The translations under genes were made by a program, and so were the position numbers. The notes under the pieces are model-generated. The model saw only the letters and a program-made list of their open reading frames with translations, ran no database searches and had not been told where the DNA came from. A stretch of 64,000 nucleotides of DNA from Pseudo-nitzschia pungens (lineage: Eukaryota; Bacillariophyta; Bacillariophyceae; Bacillariales; Bacillariaceae): NCBI GenBank assembly GCA_037355855.1, contig CM074765.1, positions 2,790,001 through 2,854,000 of the forward strand. The letters are read 5' to 3'. Shown piece after piece: positions 51,694 through 61,889 of the stretch (the stretch's first letter is position 1; every line of letters begins with the position of its first letter).

Positions 51694-51954
51694 TGTGACA
51701 TGCTAGCGTAGCGAGCATGAATCACGATTAAATAATTAACCCAATCCCACATACGAGCTGACCGGTGTTTGAATACAAATATTCAAACTGTACGCCGGAC
51801 GCTCCAGCAATGCATGTGTGCCGATATTCAAACAATAGTTAGGCACGCTCGTGTGTATTCAAACGGTCACACGAAAACTGAAACTCTCTTTTAAGAGTTA
51901 ACGATTAGTCACAATTTTCATACTACTCCTAATTTTCTACCTTAGAGTGTAACA
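51694..51954 (+). repeat. 3' LTR of element B
   Basis: 261 bp direct repeat of the 5' LTR, preceded by GAGGCACTA and followed by CGGAC. Confidence 0.95.
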
Positions 51955-52174
51955 CGGACATCCGGTATATATGAACAGACATACAGAAGAGAGCGATCAT
52001 ACGATTAAGGTTACATACAGAATATATGTTATATACAGGGATGCAGATTATATAAAGAGATCGCGATGACCTCATCGCTCATTATTTCCTCTCTTTAATT
52101 TCAATCCCATCTCGTAAAGTGAAATAACACACAATTATTCATACTACTCCGAATTTCTACCTTAGAGTGTTACA

Positions 52175-52214
52175 CTCTTCTTCTTCATACTGGAGATTGT
52201 CTGGATTGAGTGGG
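52175..52214 (-). pseudogene. Element D gag, short upstream piece
   Basis: The minus strand encodes DPLNPDNLQYEEE, matching DPLDPDESQYEE in the E gag and joining the D gag across solo LTR S. It ends at an inverted junction with the gag of G near 52,209-52,215. Confidence 0.6.
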
Positions 52215-52725
52215 TCTTCAGCAAGTCACCATCCTCCTCCACAGCTACCCGAATGCTTGGATCGAAGACTACGTACGCATTCACCAGGGAGTTACTCAGA
52301 ACACCACACCTCAATTTATTGTCGACCACATGAGCAGCCTCGACAGGCTCAGCAAACAGAAGAATAAGAACAACGGGAGACGTCCTAACAGTTCTAATCC
52401 TTCAAACAACAACAACAAGAAACGTTCCGGCAACCAAAAGAACAATCCTAAGAACAAGAAGAAGTCCAACCCTTGTCGAATTCCAGGCCATAACCATGAT
52501 TGGTCTGAATGCCCTAAGAATAGGTACTCCAAGAACTACAAGGGGCCCGGCAACAAGGCCCATGGCACCAACACCAACGAGACCTTCCATTCTCACACTC
52601 ATGACCTTTCAGGTAGCAATGAGTCATTCCAAGCCCACATGAAAGCAGCAATGGAATCCTACCATGAAGAACATGGCGGACGAACAGAAAGGAGCATCGA
52701 TGGTGAGCTTGTTTGGCTCCCATGA
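52215..52725 (+). pseudogene. Element G gag, 5'-truncated
   Basis: The open gag C-terminal half starts at LQQVTILLHSYPNAW. It runs through SLDRLSKQKNKNNGRRPN and PCRIPGHNHDWSECPKN to GELVWLP-TGA (52,723-52,725). The N-terminal half, leader and 5' LTR are absent because the sequence switches to inverted element D upstream. Confidence 0.88.
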
Positions 52726-52739
52726 TTGCACAAGCAATC
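52723..52739 (+). promoter_or_regulatory. Gag-pol UGA hairpin (element G)
   Basis: TGATTGCACAAGCAATC, as in A, C and H. Confidence 0.5.
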
Positions 52740-55700
52740 CTCCAAAAAGAGACCCAAGGGTCCACCAAAACCAGCAATCACCTTGCCTCCGGCGCCACAG
52801 GCCCTGGATGCCAGCACAGCACAGCTGACTGGGATGACGCAAGGAGGAGATCTCCCGGAGAAAGAGGGGAAGGAACCTACAGGATGGAGTATTCCTGTTG
52901 AGCGCTCAGCAACGACTGCAACAGCAGCAACAAAAACAGTTCGATTCTCCGAAAAGAGCAATACGAACATGGATCCGAATCGCATACCGAATCGATCCAA
53001 GGGTACAGACGCATCATCGATTAACATCGATCAGAATAAGACAGCAGCAATAAATGGACCAACCTTGTCTCTAGCAAGAAATTGGTCCACAGGTACAGCC
53101 AAAAATCTCTATTGCAATACCCAAAACTCCAAAGACTACACCAAAGGAGGTGCGCTGGAGCAAAATTATTTAAAGCTGCTGTCGACTACTGGAAATCCAG
53201 TAGAACAGGCATCCCCGAATAAGAGCAACGTGGCTCCTATTCTTTTAACCACAGTACAGTACATACAAGGCATCCCCATGAAAACAAGACCACTACTAGT
53301 ACTACTAGATAGCGGATCCTCCGGAACTCTAATTAACAAGAGAGCACTACCATTCGCCACTATACCGATTCGAAGCAAGCACCAAGTCCTAACAACTACA
53401 GCGAATGGAAGCTTCGATACTACAGAATACATCATCATGAAGAACCTCAAGCTACAAGAGTTCGGCAACTACACCATAGACCAACAAGAGGCAAGGCTCT
53501 TCCATTCCCCTAACTGCAGATACGATTTGATACTAGGCAGAGACTTTCTCCACCTGGCACAGATCAATCTCCTATTCAAAGAAGGAGCAGTTCAGTGGAT
53601 GGATCGAACCATTCCCATGAAGGACACCTCCTTATACCATGACAACTATACCATGCTCATGGAAGAACTAGAAGATGCTGAACTCTTTGCCGATGAACTA
53701 TCCTTCGCGAATCCATACAAATCCAAGCTAATACTAGACCGAGCCTACGAAGAAACAAATCCATCCACAGTTGCCAAACAACAGTCACACATGTCAACAG
53801 CAGAGCAACAACAATTCCAAGCAATACTAAGTAAATATCCGAACGTCTTTAATGGAGAACTAGGGAAATATCCACACAAGAAGATCTCTCTGAGACTGAA
53901 GCCCGGATCCAAGCCCATACACAAGAAGCCTTATCCAGTTGCATACAAAAGAGAAGACCTATTCAAAAGGGAGCTCCAGAATCTCTGTAACGATGGAGTA
54001 CTCAAGCGTTGCACTGGACCGGCCGAATGGGCATTCCCTACTTTTATTGTTCCAAAGAAGGACAACAGGGTACGATGGGTATCAGACTTCAGAGAACTGA
54101 ATGAACTCCTTGAGAGACGCCCTTATCCAATCCCCCGGATACAAGATATCATGAACAAACGAGGCAAGTACACTCACTTCACCAAGATTGACTTGTCTAT
54201 GCAATACTACTGCTTTGAACTGGATGATGCGAGCAAGAAACTCTGTACCATAGTAATGCCATATGGCTGCTATGAATATCAAAGACTCCCAATGGGCGTC
54301 AAAGTCTCCCCAGATGTTGCCCAGCAACTAATGGAAGATATCCTACAAGACACTGACTGCACTGTTTATATTGATGATATTGGGATCTGGACTAATGGCT
54401 CCTTTGATCTACATATGAAGACCATCGACAAGATCCTAGACCGGCTCAATCAAAATGGGCTCAAGTGCAACCCACTCAAATGCGACTGGGCTGTACAAGA
54501 GACTGATTTCCTTGGATACTGGATGACTCCTACAGCAGTTAAGCCATGGAGAAAGAAGATAGATGCAATCCTACAAATGGACCGACCAAGAACTGTGACC
54601 CAAGTCAAGTCCTTTCTTGGAGCAGTAGGATACTACAGAGATATGTGGCCTCGCAGATCTCACATCCTAGCTCCTTTATTTGACATAACAGGGACCCCCA
54701 AAACTCCCCAAGCAGCTGCCATCAAAGGCAAACAAAGAAAAGCTCCCTCAGCCTTCACCTGGGGACCTGCTCAAGACAAAGCCTTTCAAGAGATGAAAGC
54801 AATGGTGGCAGCGGATGCGCTAAACACTTATCCAGACTTAAACAAGCCCTTTGAACTGTACACTGATGCCTCAGACCTACAGCTAGGCGCTGCCATAATA
54901 CAAGATGGTAAGCCTATTGCATATTGGTCCAAGAAACTATCTGATGCCCAAAAGAACTATACAACCATGGAAAAAGAACTCCTAGCAATCGTACTCTGTT
55001 GCAAAGAATACAGAAAAATGCTCCTCGGTGGTGTTATCAATGTATACACTGACCATAAAAACCTTACCTTCCGAACATTATCAGTCCAACGAGTCCTCCG
55101 ATGGAGATTATTCCTAGAAGAATTCGGTGTCAACCTAACCTATGTGGAAGGCAAGAAGAATGTTCTTGCTGACGCCTTCTCCAGGCTCCCCCGGATGGAC
55201 CCACCTACTGTGGGGAAGAAAGAAGCCCTTGGTAAGGGCACTCTTATTGATTTCTTGAACCTTGAAGTCCCGAAGCACGATGAAGAACTGTTTTTAGCAG
55301 ATTTCCCCAATCCATTCCAGCACTTATGCAATGACGCAGATCAAGAACTACAAGCTTGCCTGCTGAACAATGAATGCCTAGTCAACCTACCAAATTCCCT
55401 TGACTTGGAATGCCCAGTCAACTTCTCCAATATATATCTTCATCAGCTGAAAGACTCCACCATACAATTCAAGATTCAATCCAAAGCCTTCTTTTATCAA
55501 GAATTAGAAGGCAACAAGATACTTTGTTACGCCAACCAAGCCAACCCAGACAGCTGGAAAATATACCTTCCTAGATCACTTACAGATGATACCATACGAT
55601 GGTACCATCTCCTCTTGGGTCATTGTGGATCCAAGAGGCTTTATCAAACTATAACAAACCGATTCTATGCAGATAACCTCGACGTGAAATGCAAATCCTA

Positions 55701-56619
55701 CATTTGCCCCGACAATTGCATCCAATACAAGAACCTACAATCCAAATATGGCAAATTACCACCTAAGGAAGCACCACTATCCCCATTCCACGAAGTACAT
55801 GTGGATCTAATCGGCCCTTGGAAGATCTCAGCTCAAGGCAAGAACTACAATTTCAAGGCCCTAACTTGCATTGATCCAGTCACAAATCTTCTTGAAATCA
55901 TCAGAATCAGAGACAAATCATCTCAACATGTATCAGATCAATTTAAAAACTGCTGGCTCTCAAGATACCCAAGACCCATCAGATGTGTTCATGACAATGG
56001 CGGCGAATTCCTAGGAGCTGAGTTCCAGACCACTCTTAAACAGTATGGAATTCAGTCCATTCCAACCACAGTCAAGAACCCGCAATCTAATGCTATTTGC
56101 GAGCGAGTCCATCATACAGTCGCTGATATCCTACGAGTCCTTGTACATGTTAATCCTCCACAAGCAAATACCAGGGCTAGTCAACTCATGGATAATGCCC
56201 TCTCGACTTGCATGCATGCCTCCAGATGCGCTGTCAATGCTGCCTTACAGGCATCCCCTGGATCCCTTGTGTTCAACCGGGATATGCTGATCGACCTACC
56301 ACTAACTGCTAACCTGTTGGCGCTACAACAGCTAAGACAGCAGGGCATTAACAAGGCTCTACTCAGAGATAATGCCAAGCGCAAGGAGCATACCTTCCAA
56401 CCCAACGAGAAGGTATGGATGCAAGAACCGGACCCAGACAAACTACAGCCAAGAAAAACAGGACCATTCATCATTGCTCAGGTACATGATAATGGGACTG
56501 TTAAAATTCAGAAGACTCCATCGATTGTTGAGACAGTTAACATCCGAAAGCTAACTCCATACAGGGAACCAACGCCCGTTGACCAATACGAACCTACAAC
56601 AATTCACTGGTCGGCTTAA
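52726..56619 (+). CDS. Element G pol, uninterrupted (PR-RT-RNase H-INT)
   Basis: 1,297 codons without a break, directly after the gag TGA and in its frame; the first codon is TTG, so there is no own ATG start. Domains by position: linker 1-180; protease LLVLLDSGSSGTLI near 190; RT about 400-600 with TVYIDDIGIW near 548; RNase H about 705-830 ([25 protein letters not shown]). Integrase spans about 955-1,170 (GHCGSKRL, CKSYICPDNC, HVDLIGPW near 1,025, VHDNGGEF near 1,088, NAICERVHH near 1,125). The C-terminal domain ends TTIHWSA and has no chromodomain I can see. All catalytic residues are kept. It could serve other copies in trans only if transcribed, since its 5' LTR is lost. Confidence 0.94.
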   Translation: MHKQSSKKRPKGPPKPAITLPPAPQALDASTAQLTGMTQGGDLPEKEGKEPTGWSIPVERSATTATAATKTVRFSEKSNTNMDPNRIPNRSKGTDASSINIDQNKTAAINGPTLSLARNWSTGTAKNLYCNTQNSKDYTKGGALEQNYLKLLSTTGNPVEQASPNKSNVAPILLTTVQYIQGIPMKTRPLLVLLDSGSSGTLINKRALPFATIPIRSKHQVLTTTANGSFDTTEYIIMKNLKLQEFGNYTIDQQEARLFHSPNCRYDLILGRDFLHLAQINLLFKEGAVQWMDRTIPMKDTSLYHDNYTMLMEELEDAELFADELSFANPYKSKLILDRAYEETNPSTVAKQQSHMSTAEQQQFQAILSKYPNVFNGELGKYPHKKISLRLKPGSKPIHKKPYPVAYKREDLFKRELQNLCNDGVLKRCTGPAEWAFPTFIVPKKDNRVRWVSDFRELNELLERRPYPIPRIQDIMNKRGKYTHFTKIDLSMQYYCFELDDASKKLCTIVMPYGCYEYQRLPMGVKVSPDVAQQLMEDILQDTDCTVYIDDIGIWTNGSFDLHMKTIDKILDRLNQNGLKCNPLKCDWAVQETDFLGYWMTPTAVKPWRKKIDAILQMDRPRTVTQVKSFLGAVGYYRDMWPRRSHILAPLFDITGTPKTPQAAAIKGKQRKAPSAFTWGPAQDKAFQEMKAMVAADALNTYPDLNKPFELYTDASDLQLGAAIIQDGKPIAYWSKKLSDAQKNYTTMEKELLAIVLCCKEYRKMLLGGVINVYTDHKNLTFRTLSVQRVLRWRLFLEEFGVNLTYVEGKKNVLADAFSRLPRMDPPTVGKKEALGKGTLIDFLNLEVPKHDEELFLADFPNPFQHLCNDADQELQACLLNNECLVNLPNSLDLECPVNFSNIYLHQLKDSTIQFKIQSKAFFYQELEGNKILCYANQANPDSWKIYLPRSLTDDTIRWYHLLLGHCGSKRLYQTITNRFYADNLDVKCKSYICPDNCIQYKNLQSKYGKLPPKEAPLSPFHEVHVDLIGPWKISAQGKNYNFKALTCIDPVTNLLEIIRIRDKSSQHVSDQFKNCWLSRYPRPIRCVHDNGGEFLGAEFQTTLKQYGIQSIPTTVKNPQSNAICERVHHTVADILRVLVHVNPPQANTRASQLMDNALSTCMHASRCAVNAALQASPGSLVFNRDMLIDLPLTANLLALQQLRQQGINKALLRDNAKRKEHTFQPNEKVWMQEPDPDKLQPRKTGPFIIAQVHDNGTVKIQKTPSIVETVNIRKLTPYREPTPVDQYEPTTIHWSA

Positions 56620-56649
56620 GTATGGTTTCCGTTCAATCATGAGGCACTA

Positions 56650-56942
56650 TGTGACACTGTAGCGTAGCTACGTTCACGAATGAATAATTAAACGAATCCC
56701 ACACGGGAATCGAATATATGTGTCCTAATTATTACGGTTGAGTCCCAGAAGATAATATATGCCTAATCGTGGGAATCGACAATGAAACAACATTTATGGC
56801 AGAGCATGCCAAAATGTGGCTATGCTCGCGACCTCAATTTTTATATGTTTCCATTTACAATTCGCGTAACAATATTTCGTAAAGTATCTAAACATTCACA
56901 ATATTCATACCACTCCGAAACTTTCTACCTTAACGTGTAACA
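56650..56942 (+). repeat. 3' LTR of element G
   Basis: 293 bp, TGTGACACTG...GTGTAACA, preceded by GAGGCACTA. It resembles the left LTR of C. The next bases (acaag) are gag of H, so G landed in or recombined with H. Confidence 0.88.
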
Positions 56943-57958
56943 ACAAGAGCTCCTTCGACAGCTCCAAACCCAAGCTAGTCACCCTATCGGTCTACAACGC
57001 CGAGGATCACTCAGACAGTGTCAAGATCCCCTTGTTCACTGATAAAGGGGGATTAGAAGAATTGCTCCACACCGAAGAAGCGTTTCTAAACGCTGCAGAA
57101 GACCTATCCATACCGGACTCAGACCTCATGCGGTACTTCGGTCGGTGCCTATGCGCCGACGCTCAGATGAAGTGGAGAACACTAACATGAGCAACTCGCG
57201 CCAACAACCACCGACTCTATCCACTAACCCGAGACGGATACACCTCAGCCTTCCAGGCATTTATCAAGCTCTACTGCAACGCTGAAGATGCTAGAGACAT
57301 CATGCACGTCTATTTACGAAGTGGTGCCTGCAAGAAAAAGATCGAATCCACGTGCAAGGACCACACTGATCGCATCATGACCTTAATCAAATACTCCACC
57401 AAGCTACATGGATTCGCCGCCAACCTGGACCACCTGCAAACACTAACCATTCTTCTCCACAGCTATCCCAACAGCTGGATCGAAGACTATGTCCGAATCC
57501 ATCTTAAACTTACCCCGGAGACAACATCGCAGTTTATTGTGGACCACATGAGCAGTCTCGATCGGCTCAGCAAACAAAACAAGAACACCAACAAAACTAA
57601 TGGAAGACGTTCGAACAATTCCAACCCGTGCAAACGCTCCGGTCCCAATAACAACAAAGCCAACCAAAACAAAAAGAAATCCAACCCATGTCGGATCCAG
57701 GGACATAACCATGATTGGTCCGAATGCCCGAAGAACAAAATCTCCAAGAATTACTCCAAGGGCCCCAACAACAAGACCAATCACAGCACCTCTAACACTG
57801 AAACATTCTACTCTCAGTGCCATGAGATCCCCGGCAGCAATGAATCCTTCCAAGCCCACATCAATGCGGCACGCGAGGCTGCCATTGAAGAATATCATGC
57901 CAATCATGGTGGAAGAACAGAAAGGAGCATCGATGGGGACCTAGTCTGGCTCCCATGA
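56943..57958 (+). pseudogene. Element H gag, lacking its first codons
   Basis: The frame starts at KSSFDSSKPKLVTLSVYNAE directly after the G LTR; about 12 N-terminal codons are missing. A TGA at 57,188-57,190 (RTLT*ATRANN) stands where C has CGA. After it the frame is open through RDIMHVYLRSGACKKK and PCRIQGHNHDWSECPKN to GDLVWLP-TGA (57,956-57,958). Confidence 0.88.
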
Positions 57959-57972
57959 TTGCACAAGCAATC
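57956..57972 (+). promoter_or_regulatory. Gag-pol UGA hairpin (element H)
   Basis: TGATTGCACAAGCAATC, identical to A, C and G. Confidence 0.5.
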
Positions 57973-59926
57973 CTCCAACAAGAGACCCAAGGGTCCACCC
58001 AAACCAGCAATCACCTTGCCTCCGGCGCCACAGGCCCTGGATGCCAGTACAGCACAGCTGACTGGGATGACGCAAGGAGGAGATCTCCCGGAGCAAAAGG
58101 GGAAGGAACCTACAGGATGGAGTCCTGTTGAGCGCTTAGCAAAGACTGCAACAGCAGCAACAACAAAAAACGTTCGATTCTCCGAAACGAGCAACATGGA
58201 TCCGAATCGAAAAACGAATCGATCCAAGGGTACAACAGACGCGAAAGATAGTACAGCAGCAATAAATAGACCACTCTTGTCCCTGGCAAGGAATTGGTCC
58301 ACTGGGACAGCAAAAAATCTCTATTGCGATACCCAAAACTCCAAAGACTACACCAAAGGAGGTGCGCTGGAGCAAAATTATTTAAAGCTGCTGTCGACTA
58401 CTGGAAATCCAGTAGAACAGGCATCAAATAAGAGCAACGTGGCTCCTATTCAGAATACGAGCAATGTGGCTCCTATTCTTCTAACCAACGTACAGTACAT
58501 ACAAGGCATCCCCATGAAATCAAGACCACTACTCGCACTCCTAGATAGTGGATCCTCCGGAACTCTAATCAACAAAAGAGCACTACCATTCGGCACACTG
58601 CCGATTTGCAGCAAACATCAAATCCTAACTACAACAGCAAATGGAAGCTTTGACACCTCAGAGTATATCATCATGAAGAACCTCAAGCTACAAGAGTTTG
58701 GCAACTACACAATATCTCGACAAGAGGCAACGCTCTTCCATTCCCCGAACTGCAGATACGACTTGATACTAGGCAGAGACTTCCTCCACCTAGCACAGAT
58801 CAATCTCCTATTCAAAGAAGGAGCAGTTCAGTGGATGGATCGAACCATTCCTATGAAGGACACCTCTTTATACCATGACAACCATACCATGCTCATGGAA
58901 GAACTAGAAGATGCTGAACTCTTTGCTGATGAAGTCTTCGCGAATCCATACAAATCCAAGCTAATACTAGACCAAGCCTACAAAGAAACAGAACCATCTA
59001 CAGTCGCCAAGCAACAGTCCCACATGTCCACAGCAGAGCAACAGCAGTTCCAAGCAATACTAAGCAAGTATCCGAATGTCTTTAATGGAGAACTTGGCAA
59101 GTATCCTCACAAGAAGATCTCTCTAAGACTGAAGCCCGGATCCAAGCCTATACACAAGAAGCCTTACCCAGTTGCATACAAAAGAGAAGACCTACTCAAA
59201 AGGGAGCTCCAGAATCTTTGTAATGATGGAGTCCTCAAGCGTTGCACTGGACCGGCCGAATGGGCGTTTCCAACCTTCATAGTACCAAAAAAAGATAACA
59301 GGGTACGATGGGTATCAGACTTCAGAGAACTCAATGAACTCCTTGAGCGCAGACCTTATCCCATACCAAGGATACAAGATATCATGAACAAACGAGGCAA
59401 GTACACTCACTTCACCAAGATTGACTTGTCCATGCAATACTACTGCTTTGAACTCAACGATGCAAGCAAGAATGCCGTGCACCAGAATACAGTCACGAGT
59501 ACACACGGGACTGGATTAAGGATAAGGATAAAAACAATCGGCGAGTCGACAGAATCGCTGATTCGGAAGGCTCTTAGAACTGTAGCAAATAGACTAATCA
59601 ATAGAGCTCACAATTTGCATATCACTACTATTCTAATCACTAGTAGACCCGGGGTATGGCATGATTTTAAAATCAAGCTGAGTGCTGATGACCATGAGCA
59701 GAAAGAGATCGATCGGCCAAGGCGCCGACGAGATCGAAAGACTGCCAGAAAATGGAGGCACAGAGAGGCAAAAACAGGGAGAAGGATATCCAGTGTCTGC
59801 AGCACAAGGAAGACCGACCCCAGCAACTGTTGGCGCCCAAAGAAGGGAGCAACAGCAGCAACAGAGACACCTAAGTACCTAAACAGGACCATGGTCGACA
59901 GCAGAAATAATCGAACAAAGAAATAA
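57959..59926 (+). pseudogene. Element H pol, truncated in RT and fused to foreign sequence
   Basis: The frame follows pol of the family through protease (LLALLDSGSSGTLI), an NVAPIQNTS duplication as in C, and RT up to YYCFELNDASKN at about 59,470. It then runs by chance for about 150 codons into unrelated sequence (a basic Arg/Lys-rich tail) that belongs to the next element. The YIDD block, RNase H and integrase are lost. Confidence 0.85.
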
Positions 59927-60449
59927 TGAAATTACAGCAGAAATAATCGAACAAAGAAATAATGAAATAAGTGTCGAAAAAGTGACACATGATCCAGTGA
60001 GTGGACTAATTGGACCAACACTGAGTGGATGGACAGACCGAATAGGGGATGCCAACCAAAACCGAAGTATACGGATATCCGGAAAGGTATATAATGAATA
60101 CCTAAACACCACCAATCCCACGGGAAACGGGAAGTGGGACCGGCCCGGTGATTGCTTAATAGAGAAGCAACGCCGGAGAACCACGGGAATCAAATCCCAC
60201 GTTATAAAAACAGAAACAACTCCGGAGAACCACAGGATTCCCGGGAACTAAAGAGAGAAACAACTCCCACCACTGGACAAACCAGGGGGAAAATCAGTTA
60301 CAACACGAGTTATCACGAGAGCAATGAAAATCCAGCAAGAAAAACTGGAGGAACTGAGCAATCACTTTTTGCTCAGTCTCACCACAAGCAGTGAAATAAC
60401 AAGAAATAGTGTAACTAAAGTAACTTAATAAACAACTGATTAAACCACC
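59471..60449 (+). other. Presumed 5' LTR and leader of gypsy I
   Basis: About 980 bp lie between the broken H pol and gag of I. I cannot define the LTR because the 3' LTR is outside the window. Visible features are a tandem pair of about 36 bp near 59,898-59,968 (cagaaataatcgaacaaaga twice) and two similar ccggagaaccac units near 60,172 and 60,223. Confidence 0.4.
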
Positions 60450-61889
60450 ATGGCGACCAAAGGAACCAAGTTGAAACCTTTCAACATCACACGGGAGGAC
60501 TGGCCGGAAGACGCCACCACCGTAAAAATGAATGTAGACAGCGAACAAGGTGGAGTCGCATTCAGCGACTACCTGAAGGTTCTCAACGGTACTGAAAGAC
60601 CAGAACTCTTCCTTATCTGGAAGAGAGACTTTGACCAGAAAATTGCTGGCAATGACAAACTCCACGGAGACCAGAAATTGGAGGTTCTACAGAGAATCCT
60701 CTCTAAGGAAGCACTCGCACTTGTCCAGCGAACGCTCACTCAGACCTACTTGGCCGAACCGACCCACAAGGTCCACCAAACCAGACGCGTACAGAAAAAG
60801 ATCCAAGAGATCGAGCAAAGGGACCAAGCAAACATCCTACTATCAATGGGGCAAGACGCCACCGAAACTCCCACGGGAGCCTCCAAGGAGAAGGCAAAGG
60901 AGAAATCTCCGAACGCCGACAAAACCGACACAGCCACGGCGAGATCGGACAAAGAATCAGAGACCGACAACCTCGAGTCCCCAATCCCAAAGAAAAAGGT
61001 CGCAAGCGCCCTCACCCAGTACTACCAATCCCAGGAGTACAGGAAGGATATCATGGAGGAGTGCATGCATGTCCTCAAGCTCAAAATCTTTGGCAATGAC
61101 CAACACGGCAAGCGCTCGTATATCGTCCTCCGACGATTCATGCGAGGCATGCGCGTGGACCTCAAACATGGCATTAGAGCCTGGGCCAATCGAATGGCCG
61201 AACTCCAAAGCTATCTCCCAGAATGCCTCTGGGAATGTGGCAGTGACCAAATGGAAACACCAAGAAGTTTCACCCAAGGAGAACTGAAGGAAATCTTGGA
61301 TTCCAACATGACCCACTCCCAACGCGAGAAACTGGAGCACATTAGTTGGGACCTCTACACCCACTCCTTTAACACCACTATCGACAAGCTCGAAAACCTG
61401 GAAATCACCATCCGGAAGGAAGCAATAATGCAACAACGCATCACCGACCTCGAAAAGCAGACCGGTGTCACCAACAAGACTCCCAAGGCCGCATCTGGGG
61501 GAGGAACCCACCACGGGAAATCCCCTGGCAAAAAGAAGCGCCCTGTGGACAACAGCAACAAACAGCTATGCAAGACCTGCGGCAAGGTCCATGCCGGCAA
61601 ATGCTGGAAACTAACCGGTGGTCCCTCCAAGAAGGGGAAGTTCGACCGGGAAACCATCAACCTGCTCAAGGAGCACTTTGTGGCAAAAGAACAAGACTCA
61701 GACGCTGAGCAACACTCCAAACCCCACTGGGGAAGGAATCTATCGAACCACGAGTACTCTTATGTACTGGCCACGGCCCAAGCTGACCACGACGTCTCTG
61801 ATGACGAGATCGACATCTCCGACCGGGAACTCAAAGAGTACAGAAGAAAGTACAGAAAGACCTTTAAAAAGAAAGGCTCCCACAACTGA
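60450..61889 (+). CDS. Gypsy I gag
   Basis: 479 codons from ATG in accATGg context (MATKGTKLKPFNITREDWPE). The N-terminal helical region includes VAFSDYLKVLNGTERPELFL. A Lys/Glu/Ser-rich middle segment follows, then a second helical part (YYQSQEYRKDIMEECMHVLK), and a zinc knuckle CKTCGKVHAGKC (C-x2-C-x3-H-x3-C). The C-terminus is acidic, then basic. The stop is TGA, followed at once by an in-frame ATG of pol. Unrelated in sequence to gags A-H. Confidence 0.88.
   Translation: MATKGTKLKPFNITREDWPEDATTVKMNVDSEQGGVAFSDYLKVLNGTERPELFLIWKRDFDQKIAGNDKLHGDQKLEVLQRILSKEALALVQRTLTQTYLAEPTHKVHQTRRVQKKIQEIEQRDQANILLSMGQDATETPTGASKEKAKEKSPNADKTDTATARSDKESETDNLESPIPKKKVASALTQYYQSQEYRKDIMEECMHVLKLKIFGNDQHGKRSYIVLRRFMRGMRVDLKHGIRAWANRMAELQSYLPECLWECGSDQMETPRSFTQGELKEILDSNMTHSQREKLEHISWDLYTHSFNTTIDKLENLEITIRKEAIMQQRITDLEKQTGVTNKTPKAASGGGTHHGKSPGKKKRPVDNSNKQLCKTCGKVHAGKCWKLTGGPSKKGKFDRETINLLKEHFVAKEQDSDAEQHSKPHWGRNLSNHEYSYVLATAQADHDVSDDEIDISDRELKEYRRKYRKTFKKKGSHN

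Larger units (their letters stand above)
46360..51954 (+). mobile_element. Near-intact Ty3/gypsy element B, 5.6 kb
   Basis: LTRs of 261 bp (46,360-46,620 and 51,694-51,954) differ at about two positions. The target duplication is CGGAC (46,355-46,359 and 51,955-51,959), inside solo LTR S. Gag and pol are complete except for one TGA in integrase. It is the best full-length reference for the family. Confidence 0.95.
46260..52174 (+). mobile_element. Solo LTR S, interrupted by gypsy B
   Basis: The LTR pieces 46,260-46,359 and 51,960-52,174 make a 315-bp LTR (TGTAACATGC...GTGTTACA) of the F1 type. It is flanked by the 5-bp duplication CTCTT (46,255-46,259 and 52,175-52,179), with no internal region of its own. 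It sits in gag of D. Orientation is inferred from the LTR ends. Confidence 0.88.

Noticed and set aside
29566..61889. UGA reassigned as a sense codon in this organism
   Set aside because: TGA also appears as clear decay where sister copies have CGA, and intact genes use TGA, TAA and TAG as ends. A reassignment is not needed to explain the gag-pol junctions.
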